Of a DNA stretch of 64,000 bases, positions 11,396-18,380 are shown piece by piece; within the stretch, counting starts at the first letter, position 1; each line of letters begins with the position of its first letter. The DNA comes from Cellulomonas hominis (GTDB lineage: Bacteria; Actinomycetota; Actinomycetes; Actinomycetales; Cellulomonadaceae): NCBI RefSeq assembly GCF_901521055.1, contig NZ_CABEGA010000018.1, positions 142,732 through 206,731 of the forward strand, read 5' to 3'. The position numbers and the translations under genes were made by a program. The notes below the pieces were generated by a model that searched no databases, was not told where the DNA came from, and saw only the letters and a list, made by a program, of their open reading frames with translations.

Positions 11396-12276
11396 GCGTC
11401 GCCGCACGGCGCGCGGCGGTGCTCGGGCACCCGGTCGCGCACTCCCTGTCGCCGCGCCTGCACCGGGCGGCGTACGCGGAGCTCGGGCTCGCCGGCTGGT
11501 CGTACGACGCGGTCGACGTCACCGAGGAGCAGCTGCCGGCGTTCGTCGAGGCGCTCGACGGCACGTGGGCGGGGCTCAGCCTGACCATGCCGCTCAAGCA
11601 GACGGTGCTGCCGCTGCTCGACCACGTGGAGCCGCTGGCCGAGGTGGTCGGCGCGGTCAACACGGTGCTCGTGCAGGCCGGTCGCGGGCGGCCGGTGCTG
11701 ACCGGGGCGAACACCGACGTGCACGGCGTGGTGGCGGCGCTGTCGGAGGGGCTGGCCGAGGGGTCGGGGGAGACGGGCGGGCAGACCGGGCCGCGGACGG
11801 CCGTCGTCCTCGGCGCCGGCGCCACCGCGGCGTCCACCCTCGCGGCCCTCGCCGAGCTGGGGTGCACGTCGCCCACGGTGCACGTGCGGTCGCTGGGGCG
11901 GACCGGGGGTCTCGCGCGCGCCGCGCACCGCATGGGCGTCGAGCCCGTGTTCCGGCCGCTGTCCGAGGCGCACGAGGCGATGACCCGGGCCGACCTGGTC
12001 GTCTCCACGCTGCCTCCGCGGGCCGCGGACGACCTCGCGGCGGCGGTCCACGACGGCGGGCCGGGCCCGCGCCCCGGCGCGGTGCTGCTCGACGTGGCGT
12101 ACGACCCGCGGCCCACGGCGCTGTCGGTGGCGTGGGCCGCCCGGGGCGGCGTCGCGGTTCCGGGGGAGCGGATGCTCCTGCACCAGGCCGTCGAGCAGGT
12201 GCGGCTGATGACCGGGCGCCCCGGGCCGCTCGCGGCGATGGACGCGGCGCTCGCGGCGGCGCTCGACGCCGCCTGA
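11392..12276 (+). CDS. aroE: Shikimate dehydrogenase
   Basis: A 294-residue enzyme reducing 3-dehydroshikimate to shikimate with NADPH. The substrate-binding segment HSLSPRLHRAAYAELG and the catalytic lysine in LTMPLKQ are present, followed by GAVNTV and GANTDVHG. The Rossmann part has VLGAGATAAS. The GTG at 11392 overlaps the mltG stop. It is separated from aroC-aroK-aroB by the 13-kb pilus cluster. In mycobacteria, as I recall, only a prepilin-peptidase-like gene lies near this position. It is convergent with the next gene, with an 8-base gap. Confidence 0.94.
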   Translation: MSVAARRAAVLGHPVAHSLSPRLHRAAYAELGLAGWSYDAVDVTEEQLPAFVEALDGTWAGLSLTMPLKQTVLPLLDHVEPLAEVVGAVNTVLVQAGRGRPVLTGANTDVHGVVAALSEGLAEGSGETGGQTGPRTAVVLGAGATAASTLAALAELGCTSPTVHVRSLGRTGGLARAAHRMGVEPVFRPLSEAHEAMTRADLVVSTLPPRAADDLAAAVHDGGPGPRPGAVLLDVAYDPRPTALSVAWAARGGVAVPGERMLLHQAVEQVRLMTGRPGPLAAMDAALAAALDAA

Positions 12277-12284
12277 CGCCCGGG

Positions 12285-12977
12285 TCAGAGGAGCGCCGCA
12301 GCGGCGCGCGCCCGGGCCCAGATGACGAAGTGCTCGGCCTGCTCGCGGTGCGCCGGGTGCGTCCACCCGAGCAGCGCCTCGGCCAGCAGGTCGTCCAGCG
12401 CGGCGCTCGGCCCCTCGTCGCAGAGCAGCGCGGCCTCCGCCCGCGCCCGGTGCGGACCGGGCTCGCCCGACCGGAGCCGCCCCAGCAGGCGGTCGCGGTC
12501 GAGCAGCTGCTCGAGCAGCGGCCAGCCCGTCTCCTCGAGACGTCGCACGATGTCGGCCGCGACGTCCCGCGCCTGGTCCGGGTGCTCGATGTCCCACCAG
12601 ACGTCGACCCCCGGCGCGGCGCCGGTCGGGTGCAGGCGCTCCCGCACGAGCCCGTAGGCCTCGTGCGGCGCCCGGGGGACCGGCGTGCCGTAGCTCGCGG
12701 CGCACCAGTCCAGCCACGGGCCCGGGATCAGCGACAGGTTGACCACGCACGGCAGCAGCTCGCCGGTGCTGAACTGCGACGACTGCACGTTCACGACGGC
12801 CCAGTCGCCCCGGGAGCTCACCTTCCGCCAGTTCGGCGCGGTCCCGCGGTACCCGTGCGCCCGCGCCGACGGGCCGACGAGGTCGCGGAGGGCCGTGCGG
12901 AGCGCCCGCTGCAGGGTCGGCTGCTCGCCGTCGCGGGGCGTCCCGGCTGCGGAGGGAGGTGTCGCGTCAGGTCGCAC
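12285..12977 (-). CDS. DUF4304-like protein of unknown function
   Basis: A 230-residue soluble protein. An N-terminal region of about 25 residues is disordered. Then LVGPSARAHGYRGTAPNWRKV at about 34-54, followed by a hydrophobic strand region (WAVVNVQSSQFSTGELLPC), resembles DUF4304 proteins, which start with a full-length-basic-Trp-Arg pattern of this kind. No catalytic motif, signal peptide or membrane segment is seen. The GTG start faces the pilB promoter region, so it is divergent from the pilus cluster. Whether it is linked to pili is not shown by the sequence. The family call is tentative. Confidence 0.55.
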   Translation of the reverse strand: MRPDATPPSAAGTPRDGEQPTLQRALRTALRDLVGPSARAHGYRGTAPNWRKVSSRGDWAVVNVQSSQFSTGELLPCVVNLSLIPGPWLDWCAASYGTPVPRAPHEAYGLVRERLHPTGAAPGVDVWWDIEHPDQARDVAADIVRRLEETGWPLLEQLLDRDRLLGRLRSGEPGPHRARAEAALLCDEGPSAALDDLLAEALLGWTHPAHREQAEHFVIWARARAAAALL

Positions 12978-13074
12978 GCGCCGACTGTGCCCGGTCCGGG
13001 CGGCCGGTGAGGGGAGAAAGGCGTCGATTCACCCGCCAGGACGCCGTCGCCGGGGTGCAGGTGGGTGCAGGTTC

Positions 13075-13103
13075 CTCATCTCGGGCGCCGCACCTGCCGA
13101 TGG
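13075..13103 (+). promoter_or_regulatory. FliA/sigma-28-like promoter of pilB
   Basis: CTCA (13075-13078), 17 bases, then GCCGATGG (13096-13103). The -10 part differs from the classical sigma-28 box GCCGATAA only at its last two bases. The predicted start is near 13110, leaving a leader of about 40 bases with GGAGGG (13139-13144) before the GTG at 13152. The same motif precedes pilT, pilA and pilM. Confidence 0.65.
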
Positions 13104-13151
13104 TCCGTTCGGGGCCGGTGCACCGACCTGCCCCGGACGGAGGGACACGGG

Positions 13152-14825
13152 GTGAAGCAGCTCGGCGAGATCCTGCTGGACGAGGGCCTGGTCAGCGAGG
13201 CGCAGCTGATGGCGGCGCTGGACGAGCAGATGGCCCGGGGGCAGTCCCTCGGCCGGACGCTCGTCGAGATCGGGATCCTGACCGAGGGTCAGCTGGTCGC
13301 GGCGCTCGCCCGGCAGGTGGGCATGGCGTTCGTCGACCTGGACGAGTACCCGGTGGACCGCGCCGCGGTGTCGATGGTCCCGGCCGCCCTGTGCCGCCGG
13401 TACACGGTGCTGCCGGTCGGGTTCCAGGACGGCGCGCTCGTCCTCGCCACGGCCGACCCCGGCAACGTCGTCGCGGTGGACGACGTGCGCACGGTCTCCG
13501 GCCTCACGGTGCTCCCGATCGTCGCGACCTTCGAGAACCTCAGCCGGGCCATCGAGCGGTTCTGCCGCGCGGACGGCGAGATGGAGGACCTGTCCTCGGC
13601 GTTCGAGGAGGAGAACCGGTCCGCCGAGCTCGACCTGTCGAAGATCGGCGACAGCGTCGAGGACGACGCCCCGATCGTCCGGTACGTCAACCTGCTGGTG
13701 ACGCAGGCCATCTCGGACCGGGCCTCCGACATCCACATCGAGCCCACCGAGCACGACCTGCGCGTCCGCTACCGGATCGACGGGGTGCTGCACGAGATGC
13801 AGCGCTCGCCCAAGCAGATCCAGGGCGGCGTCATCTCCCGCGTGAAGATCCTCTCGGACATCGACATCGCCGAGCGGCGCAAGCCGCAGGACGGCCGCAT
13901 GTCCGTCACCCACAACGGCCGCAAGATCGACCTCCGCGTCGCCACGCTGCCGACCGTGTGGGGCGAGAAGATCGTCATGCGCATCCTCGACAACTCCACG
14001 GCGAGCCTGGACCTGCGCGACCTGGCGTTCCTCGACCACAACTACGAGACGTACCGCGAGGCGTACACCAAGCCCTACGGGATGATCCTGGTCACCGGCC
14101 CGACGGGCTCCGGCAAGTCCACGACCCTGTACGCCACGCTGAACGCGGTCTCCAAGCCGGAGATCAACGTCATCACCGTCGAGGACCCGGTCGAGTACCG
14201 GCTGCCCGGGATCAACCAGGTGCAGGTCAACCCCAAGGCGGGTCTGACGTTCGCCGGTGCGCTGCGCTCGATCCTGCGGTCGGACCCCGACGTCGTGCTC
14301 CTCGGTGAGATCCGCGACCACGAGACCGCGCAGATCGCGATCGAGGCGGCCCTCACCGGTCACCTCGTGCTGTCGACCCTGCACACCAACGACGCGCCGT
14401 CCGCCGTCACGCGGCTCGTCGAGATGGGCATCGAGCCGTTCCTCGTCGGGTCCGCGCTCGACGCGGTGGTCGCCCAGCGGCTCGCGCGGCGCCTGTGCAG
14501 CAAGTGCTGCGAGCCGTACGTGCCGACGGAGACCGAGCTCATCGGTGCCCGGTTCCCGTGGGTGCCGGGGGAGCAGCTCCCCGAGCTCTTCCGGCCCGTC
14601 GGCTGCGTCGCGTGCTCCCGCACCGGGTACCGCGGGCGGGTTGCGCTGCACGAGGTCATGGAGGTGTCGGAGGACATCGAGCGGCTCGCCGTCGCGCGTG
14701 CGTCGGCGGCCGAGATCGGGGCGACCGCGCGGAAGCAGGGGATGATCACGCTCCGCGACGACGGGTGGCAGAAGGTCGTGCTCGGGCAGACGTCGCTCGA
14801 GGAGATCCTGCGGGTCGTGGCGTGA
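13152..14825 (+). CDS. pilB: Type IV pilus assembly ATPase PilB (GspE family)
   Basis: A 557-residue hexameric ATPase that powers pilus extension. The N-terminal MshEN/T2SSE_N region (about 1-150) contains LGRTLVEIGILTEGQLVAAL, a fold that binds cyclic-di-GMP in some relatives. The ATPase core has SDIHIEP, Walker A GPTGSGKSTT at about 316-325, LRSILRSDPDVVLLGEIRD (Walker B region) and LSTLHTNDAP. A zinc-binding tetracysteine follows (CSKCC, then VGCVACSRTGYRGR), typical of PilB and absent from PilT. The GTG 13152 has GGAGGG 7 bases upstream; the frame is open further upstream but lacks family similarity. Confidence 0.95.
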   Translation: MKQLGEILLDEGLVSEAQLMAALDEQMARGQSLGRTLVEIGILTEGQLVAALARQVGMAFVDLDEYPVDRAAVSMVPAALCRRYTVLPVGFQDGALVLATADPGNVVAVDDVRTVSGLTVLPIVATFENLSRAIERFCRADGEMEDLSSAFEEENRSAELDLSKIGDSVEDDAPIVRYVNLLVTQAISDRASDIHIEPTEHDLRVRYRIDGVLHEMQRSPKQIQGGVISRVKILSDIDIAERRKPQDGRMSVTHNGRKIDLRVATLPTVWGEKIVMRILDNSTASLDLRDLAFLDHNYETYREAYTKPYGMILVTGPTGSGKSTTLYATLNAVSKPEINVITVEDPVEYRLPGINQVQVNPKAGLTFAGALRSILRSDPDVVLLGEIRDHETAQIAIEAALTGHLVLSTLHTNDAPSAVTRLVEMGIEPFLVGSALDAVVAQRLARRLCSKCCEPYVPTETELIGARFPWVPGEQLPELFRPVGCVACSRTGYRGRVALHEVMEVSEDIERLAVARASAAEIGATARKQGMITLRDDGWQKVVLGQTSLEEILRVVA

Positions 14826-14853
14826 GCGCCGCGCATCCCGTGCGGCCGGTGTT

Positions 14854-14882
14854 CTCAAGCGCGTGCGGTTGCGCGCCGATGG
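14854..14882 (+). promoter_or_regulatory. FliA/sigma-28-like promoter of pilT-pilC
   Basis: CTCA (14854-14857), 17 bases, then GCCGATGG (14875-14882). Element sequences and spacing are the same as at pilB. It lies in the 109-base gap between pilB and pilT. The predicted start is near 14889, with GGAGGTG (14923-14929) before the GTG at 14935. Confidence 0.65.
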
Positions 14883-14934
14883 TGGGGAAGCACGTCCCGG
14901 CGGCTGGTCCGGGCGCGAACACGGAGGTGGAACG

Positions 14935-16416
14935 GTGAGCGAGGCCTACCCGGGCGCGCAGCAGGACCCGACGCGAGCCCTGCCCCCGGTGGCGCCGTAC
15001 CCGCCGGCGCCGACCGCCGGCGTGCCGCACCCCGCCGCCCCGCACCCGGGCACGCCCCCGACCGGCTCGCCCGCCGGGTACGGGATGCCGGCGGGGTACG
15101 GCGCGCCCGCCGGCCTGCCGCCCTACGTCCCGCCGACCGCGACGCCCACCGCGCCGCCGCCCGGTGTGCCGGGCGGAGCACCGGCCGGAGCACCGGCCGC
15201 CGCGCCGACCCGCGCCTCCATGCGCACCGGCGCCGCGCGCTCCGGGATGGGGCAGGCGGCCGTCGAGGGCGACCTGCGTCTGGACGACGCGCTCATCCGC
15301 ATGGTCGAGCTCGGTGCGTCCGACCTGCACCTGACGAGCGGCGCGCCGCCCGTGGTGCGCGTCTCCGGCACCCTGATGCCGCTCGAGGGCTTCGAGCTGC
15401 TCGCCGCCGAGCCGCTGCGCCGGACGCTGTTCGCCATCCTCACCCAGAAGCAGCGCGAGCAGTTCGAGAGCGAGCTGGAGCTGGACTTCGCGTACGCGCT
15501 GCGCGGTCACGCCCGGTTCCGCGTGAACCTGTACCAGCAGCGCGAGTCGATCGGCGCGGCGTTCCGTGTCATCCCCTACGAGATCAAGCCGCTCGAGGAG
15601 CTGGGCGTGCCGCCGGTCGTCGGCGGGTTCGCCGGCCTGCCGCGCGGGCTCGTGCTCGTCACCGGCCCGACGGGCTCCGGCAAGTCGACGACCCTGGCGT
15701 CGATGGTGGACCTGGCCAACCGCACGCGGTCGGACCACATCATGACCGTCGAGGACCCGATCGAGTTCCTGCACCGCCACAAGAAGTCGATCATCAACCA
15801 GCGCGAGGTCGGCGCGGACACGCACTCGTTCGCCGCGGCGCTCAAGCACGTGCTGCGGCAGGACCCGGACATCATCCTGGTCGGCGAGCTCCGCGACCTC
15901 GAGACGATGTCGGTGGCGCTGACGGCCGCGGAGACCGGTCACCTCGTGTTCGCGACCCTGCACACCCAGGACGCCGCGCAGACGATCGACCGCATCATCG
16001 ACGTGTTCCCGTCCTACCAGCAGGACCAGGTGCGCACGCAGCTCGCCTCCGCGCTGCAGGGCGTGGTCTGCCAGACCCTGTGCAAGCGGTCGCACGGCAC
16101 CGGGCGCGTGGTCGCCACGGAGGTCATGGTCGCGACCCCCGCCATCCGGAACCTCATCCGCGAGGGCAAGACGCACCAGATCTACTCCGCCATGCAGGCG
16201 GGCGCCCAGCAGGGCATGCACACGATGGACCAGCACCTGGCCGACCTGGTCCGCTCGCACAAGATCACCTACGAGGTCGGCCTCGAGAAGTGCCACAACG
16301 CCGAGGACTACAACCGGCTGACGGGCCGGACGACCTCGATCAACCAGGGCGCCGCGTCCCTGCAGTCCGCCGCGCCGGGCACGCAGGGCTACGGCCAGCA
16401 GATGGGACAGCGCTGA
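14935..16416 (+). CDS. pilT: Type IV pilus retraction ATPase PilT with long N-terminal extension
   Basis: A 493-residue ATPase that drives pilus retraction. The PilT core starts near residue 115 with the ASDLHLTSGAPP segment. It carries Walker A GPTGSGKSTT (about 244-253), the Asp box IMTVEDPIEF, LRQDPDIILVGELRD, FATLHTQDA, and the PilT-specific AIRNLIREGK. There is no tetracysteine, which separates it from PilB. The first 115 residues are Pro/Ala/Gly-rich and absent from classical PilT. SD GGAGGTG is strong and supports GTG 14935. Its own sigma-28-like promoter precedes it, and pilC follows after one base. Confidence 0.93.
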   Translation: MSEAYPGAQQDPTRALPPVAPYPPAPTAGVPHPAAPHPGTPPTGSPAGYGMPAGYGAPAGLPPYVPPTATPTAPPPGVPGGAPAGAPAAAPTRASMRTGAARSGMGQAAVEGDLRLDDALIRMVELGASDLHLTSGAPPVVRVSGTLMPLEGFELLAAEPLRRTLFAILTQKQREQFESELELDFAYALRGHARFRVNLYQQRESIGAAFRVIPYEIKPLEELGVPPVVGGFAGLPRGLVLVTGPTGSGKSTTLASMVDLANRTRSDHIMTVEDPIEFLHRHKKSIINQREVGADTHSFAAALKHVLRQDPDIILVGELRDLETMSVALTAAETGHLVFATLHTQDAAQTIDRIIDVFPSYQQDQVRTQLASALQGVVCQTLCKRSHGTGRVVATEVMVATPAIRNLIREGKTHQIYSAMQAGAQQGMHTMDQHLADLVRSHKITYEVGLEKCHNAEDYNRLTGRTTSINQGAASLQSAAPGTQGYGQQMGQR

Positions 16417-16417
16417 C

Positions 16418-17644
16418 ATGGCCATGGAGCTGCGCACCTACGAGTACCAGGCGCTCGACACCGGCGGGAAGATCGTCAAGGGCCGGATCGAGGCCGCCCA
16501 CCAGGGTGCGGTCGCCGGCCGCCTCAAGACGATGGGCATCGCGCCCGTCGCGATCAACGAGATCTCGAACACCGGCCTCAACCGGGAGATCCGGATCGGT
16601 GGCGGCAGCGGCGTCAAGACCAAGGACCTCGCGGTCATGGCGCGGCAGCTCGCGACGATGGTCGCGGCCGGCCTGAGCCTGCTGCGGGCGCTGTCGATCC
16701 TGGCGGACCAGACCGAGAACAAGGCGCTCGCCAAGATCCTGAGCACCGTGCGGTCGGACGTCGAGACCGGTCTGTCCCTGTCGGCCGCGCTGGAGCGGCA
16801 CCGCGAGGTGTTCCCCCCGCTGATGCTCAACATGGTGAAGGCGGGCGAGCTCGGTGGCTTCCTGGAAGAGGTGCTGCTCTCGATCGCCGCGAACTTCGAG
16901 GCCGAGGTCGCGCTGCGCGGGAAGATCAAGTCCGCGATGACCTATCCGGTCGTCGTGTTCGTGATCGCCATCCTCGCCGTCATCGGCATGCTCATGTTCA
17001 TCGTCCCGGTGTTCGCCACGATGTTCTCGGACATGGGCGCGGAGCTGCCGGCGCCGACGAAGGTCCTCGTGTGGCTGTCGGGCGTCATGAAGTGGTCGGC
17101 GATCCCGCTGGCGATCGCCGCGGCCGTGTTCGCCTTCTGGTGGCGCAAGCACAAGAACGACCTGGGGGTGCGCCAGCGCGTCGACCCCATCAAGCTCAAG
17201 GTGCCGGTCTTCGGTGCATTGTTCCAGAAGGTCGCCATCGCGCGGTTCACACGCAATTTCGGCACGATGATCCGGGCCGGCGTGCCGCTTCTGCAGGCCC
17301 TGGACATCGTCGGGGACACCAGCGGCAACATCGTCATCTCGAACGCCGTCAAGGACGTCCGTGACTCGGTGCGCACCGGGCAGTCGCTGACCGGACCGCT
17401 GGCGCACCACAAGGTGTTCCCGCCGATGGTGGTGCAGATGATGGCCGTCGGCGAGGACACCGGCGCGCTCGACACGATGCTCGACAAGGTCGCGGACTTC
17501 TACGACCAGGAGGTCGAGGCGACGACGGAGCAGCTCACGTCGCTCATCGAGCCGATCATGATCGTGGTCATCGGCTCGATCATCGGAGGCATGATCGTCG
17601 CGCTCTACATGCCGATCTTCAGCATCTACAACGCCATCCAGTGA
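16418..17644 (+). CDS. pilC: Type IV pilus inner-membrane platform protein PilC (GspF family)
   Basis: A 408-residue polytopic protein, the platform on which the ATPases act. It has two T2SSF domains, the first containing ARQLATMVAAGLSLLRALSIL and the second ARFTRNFGTMIRAGVPLLQAL. The three hydrophobic segments lie near 175-200, 222-242 and 377-400. It ends with the typical YMPIFSIYNAIQ. It is probably cotranscribed with pilT and closed off by a perfect intrinsic terminator just after the stop. Confidence 0.95.
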   Translation: MAMELRTYEYQALDTGGKIVKGRIEAAHQGAVAGRLKTMGIAPVAINEISNTGLNREIRIGGGSGVKTKDLAVMARQLATMVAAGLSLLRALSILADQTENKALAKILSTVRSDVETGLSLSAALERHREVFPPLMLNMVKAGELGGFLEEVLLSIAANFEAEVALRGKIKSAMTYPVVVFVIAILAVIGMLMFIVPVFATMFSDMGAELPAPTKVLVWLSGVMKWSAIPLAIAAAVFAFWWRKHKNDLGVRQRVDPIKLKVPVFGALFQKVAIARFTRNFGTMIRAGVPLLQALDIVGDTSGNIVISNAVKDVRDSVRTGQSLTGPLAHHKVFPPMVVQMMAVGEDTGALDTMLDKVADFYDQEVEATTEQLTSLIEPIMIVVIGSIIGGMIVALYMPIFSIYNAIQ

Positions 17645-17649
17645 CGACA

Positions 17650-17685
17650 CGGACGCCTCACCCTCGCGGGTGAGGCGTCCGTTTT
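17650..17685 (+). terminator. Intrinsic terminator after pilC
   Basis: 17650-17663 pairs perfectly with 17668-17681 (14 bp) around the tetraloop TCGC, followed directly by TTTT (17682-17685). It is one of the few classical terminators in the window, and it separates pilT-pilC from the pilin. Confidence 0.92.
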
Positions 17686-17719
17686 GTCCTACGGCGGGCG
17701 GGTGAATCGCGACGGGCCC

Positions 17720-17748
17720 CTCAAGTACCCCCCTGTCCTCACCGATGA
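17720..17748 (+). promoter_or_regulatory. FliA/sigma-28-like promoter of the major pilin
   Basis: CTCA (17720-17723), 17 bases, then ACCGATGA (17741-17748). The predicted start near 17755 gives a leader of about 90 bases that holds a stable hairpin. Confidence 0.62.
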
Positions 17749-17765
17749 AGGCAGTGCAGTGATAT

Positions 17766-17790
17766 CCGCCAGGCTCTCGGAGCCGGGTGG
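17766..17790 (+). promoter_or_regulatory. Hairpin in the pilin mRNA leader
   Basis: 17772-17776 pairs with 17780-17784 around TCG. Below an A-G mismatch, 17766-17770 pairs with 17786-17790 (one G-U). A 5' hairpin about 10 bases from the predicted start may stabilise the abundant pilin message. No cyclic-di-GMP riboswitch core is present. Confidence 0.45.
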
Positions 17791-17842
17791 CTGGAATTGA
17801 AGCCGAACATTCATCGCCCGCACCGTCGAAGGGGAGCCTGAC

Positions 17843-18295
17843 GTGCTCGCTCGCATTCGCAAGTCCATGGACGAGAAGGACAAGGGTTTCACCCTCGTCG
17901 AGCTCCTCGTCGTCATGATCATCATCGGCATCCTCGCCGCGATCGCCATCCCGGTCTTCATGAACCAGCGGGCCAAGGCGCGCGACACCTCCACCAAGGC
18001 CGACGTGTCGACCGTGGGCAAGGAGATCGCCACCTACTACGTCGACGGTACTGGCACGCTGACCGCCACGGTGACGGGCACCGTCCTGTCGATCACGGAC
18101 GGCGCCACGACGAACCCGTACACGGCGACGATCAACCTCTCCACCGGCACCGCCCTGGGCGCGTCGGGCATCAAGTACCCGGCCTCCGGCGACAAGGCCA
18201 CGACCTGGTGCGTGGACCTGACGAACCCGGACGGCAAGGTCAAGACGTTCAGCTACTCGGCTCAGAAGGGCCTGCAGAACAACGCCTGCGCCTGA
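17843..18295 (+). CDS. pilA: Major type IV pilin (PilA-like prepilin)
   Basis: A 150-residue prepilin, the shaft subunit. A 15-residue charged leader ends in Gly15. The mature protein starts FTLVELLVVMIIIGILAAIA, with Phe at +1 and Glu at +5, the classical class III signal cleaved by PilD. The globular part has two cysteines (Cys123 and Cys149) near the C-terminus, likely the D-region disulfide. The GTG start has GGGGAG (17831-17836) 6 bases upstream. It sits between an intrinsic terminator and a 17-bp hairpin and has its own promoter, as expected for the most abundant pilus protein. Confidence 0.95.
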   Translation: MLARIRKSMDEKDKGFTLVELLVVMIIIGILAAIAIPVFMNQRAKARDTSTKADVSTVGKEIATYYVDGTGTLTATVTGTVLSITDGATTNPYTATINLSTGTALGASGIKYPASGDKATTWCVDLTNPDGKVKTFSYSAQKGLQNNACA

Positions 18296-18301
18296 TGCCG
18301 T

Positions 18302-18340
18302 GATCGGGCGGGACCGGGGAACTCCCGGTCCCGCCCGATC
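18302..18340 (+). terminator. Perfect 17-bp hairpin between pilin and minor pilins
   Basis: 18302-18318 pairs perfectly with 18324-18340 around the loop GAACT, starting 7 bases after the pilA stop. No T run follows. It may be a partial terminator or a 3' stabiliser, letting pilin mRNA exceed the minor-pilin mRNA that appears to have no other promoter. Confidence 0.75.
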
Positions 18341-18380
18341 TGCGTCACCCCACCATCGACGACCCGAGGAGGACCGCCCG

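Noticed and set aside
17686..17842. A cyclic-di-GMP riboswitch in the pilin leader
   Set aside because: Pilus genes often have one, but the conserved core of class I or II aptamers cannot be found here; only a simple hairpin is present.
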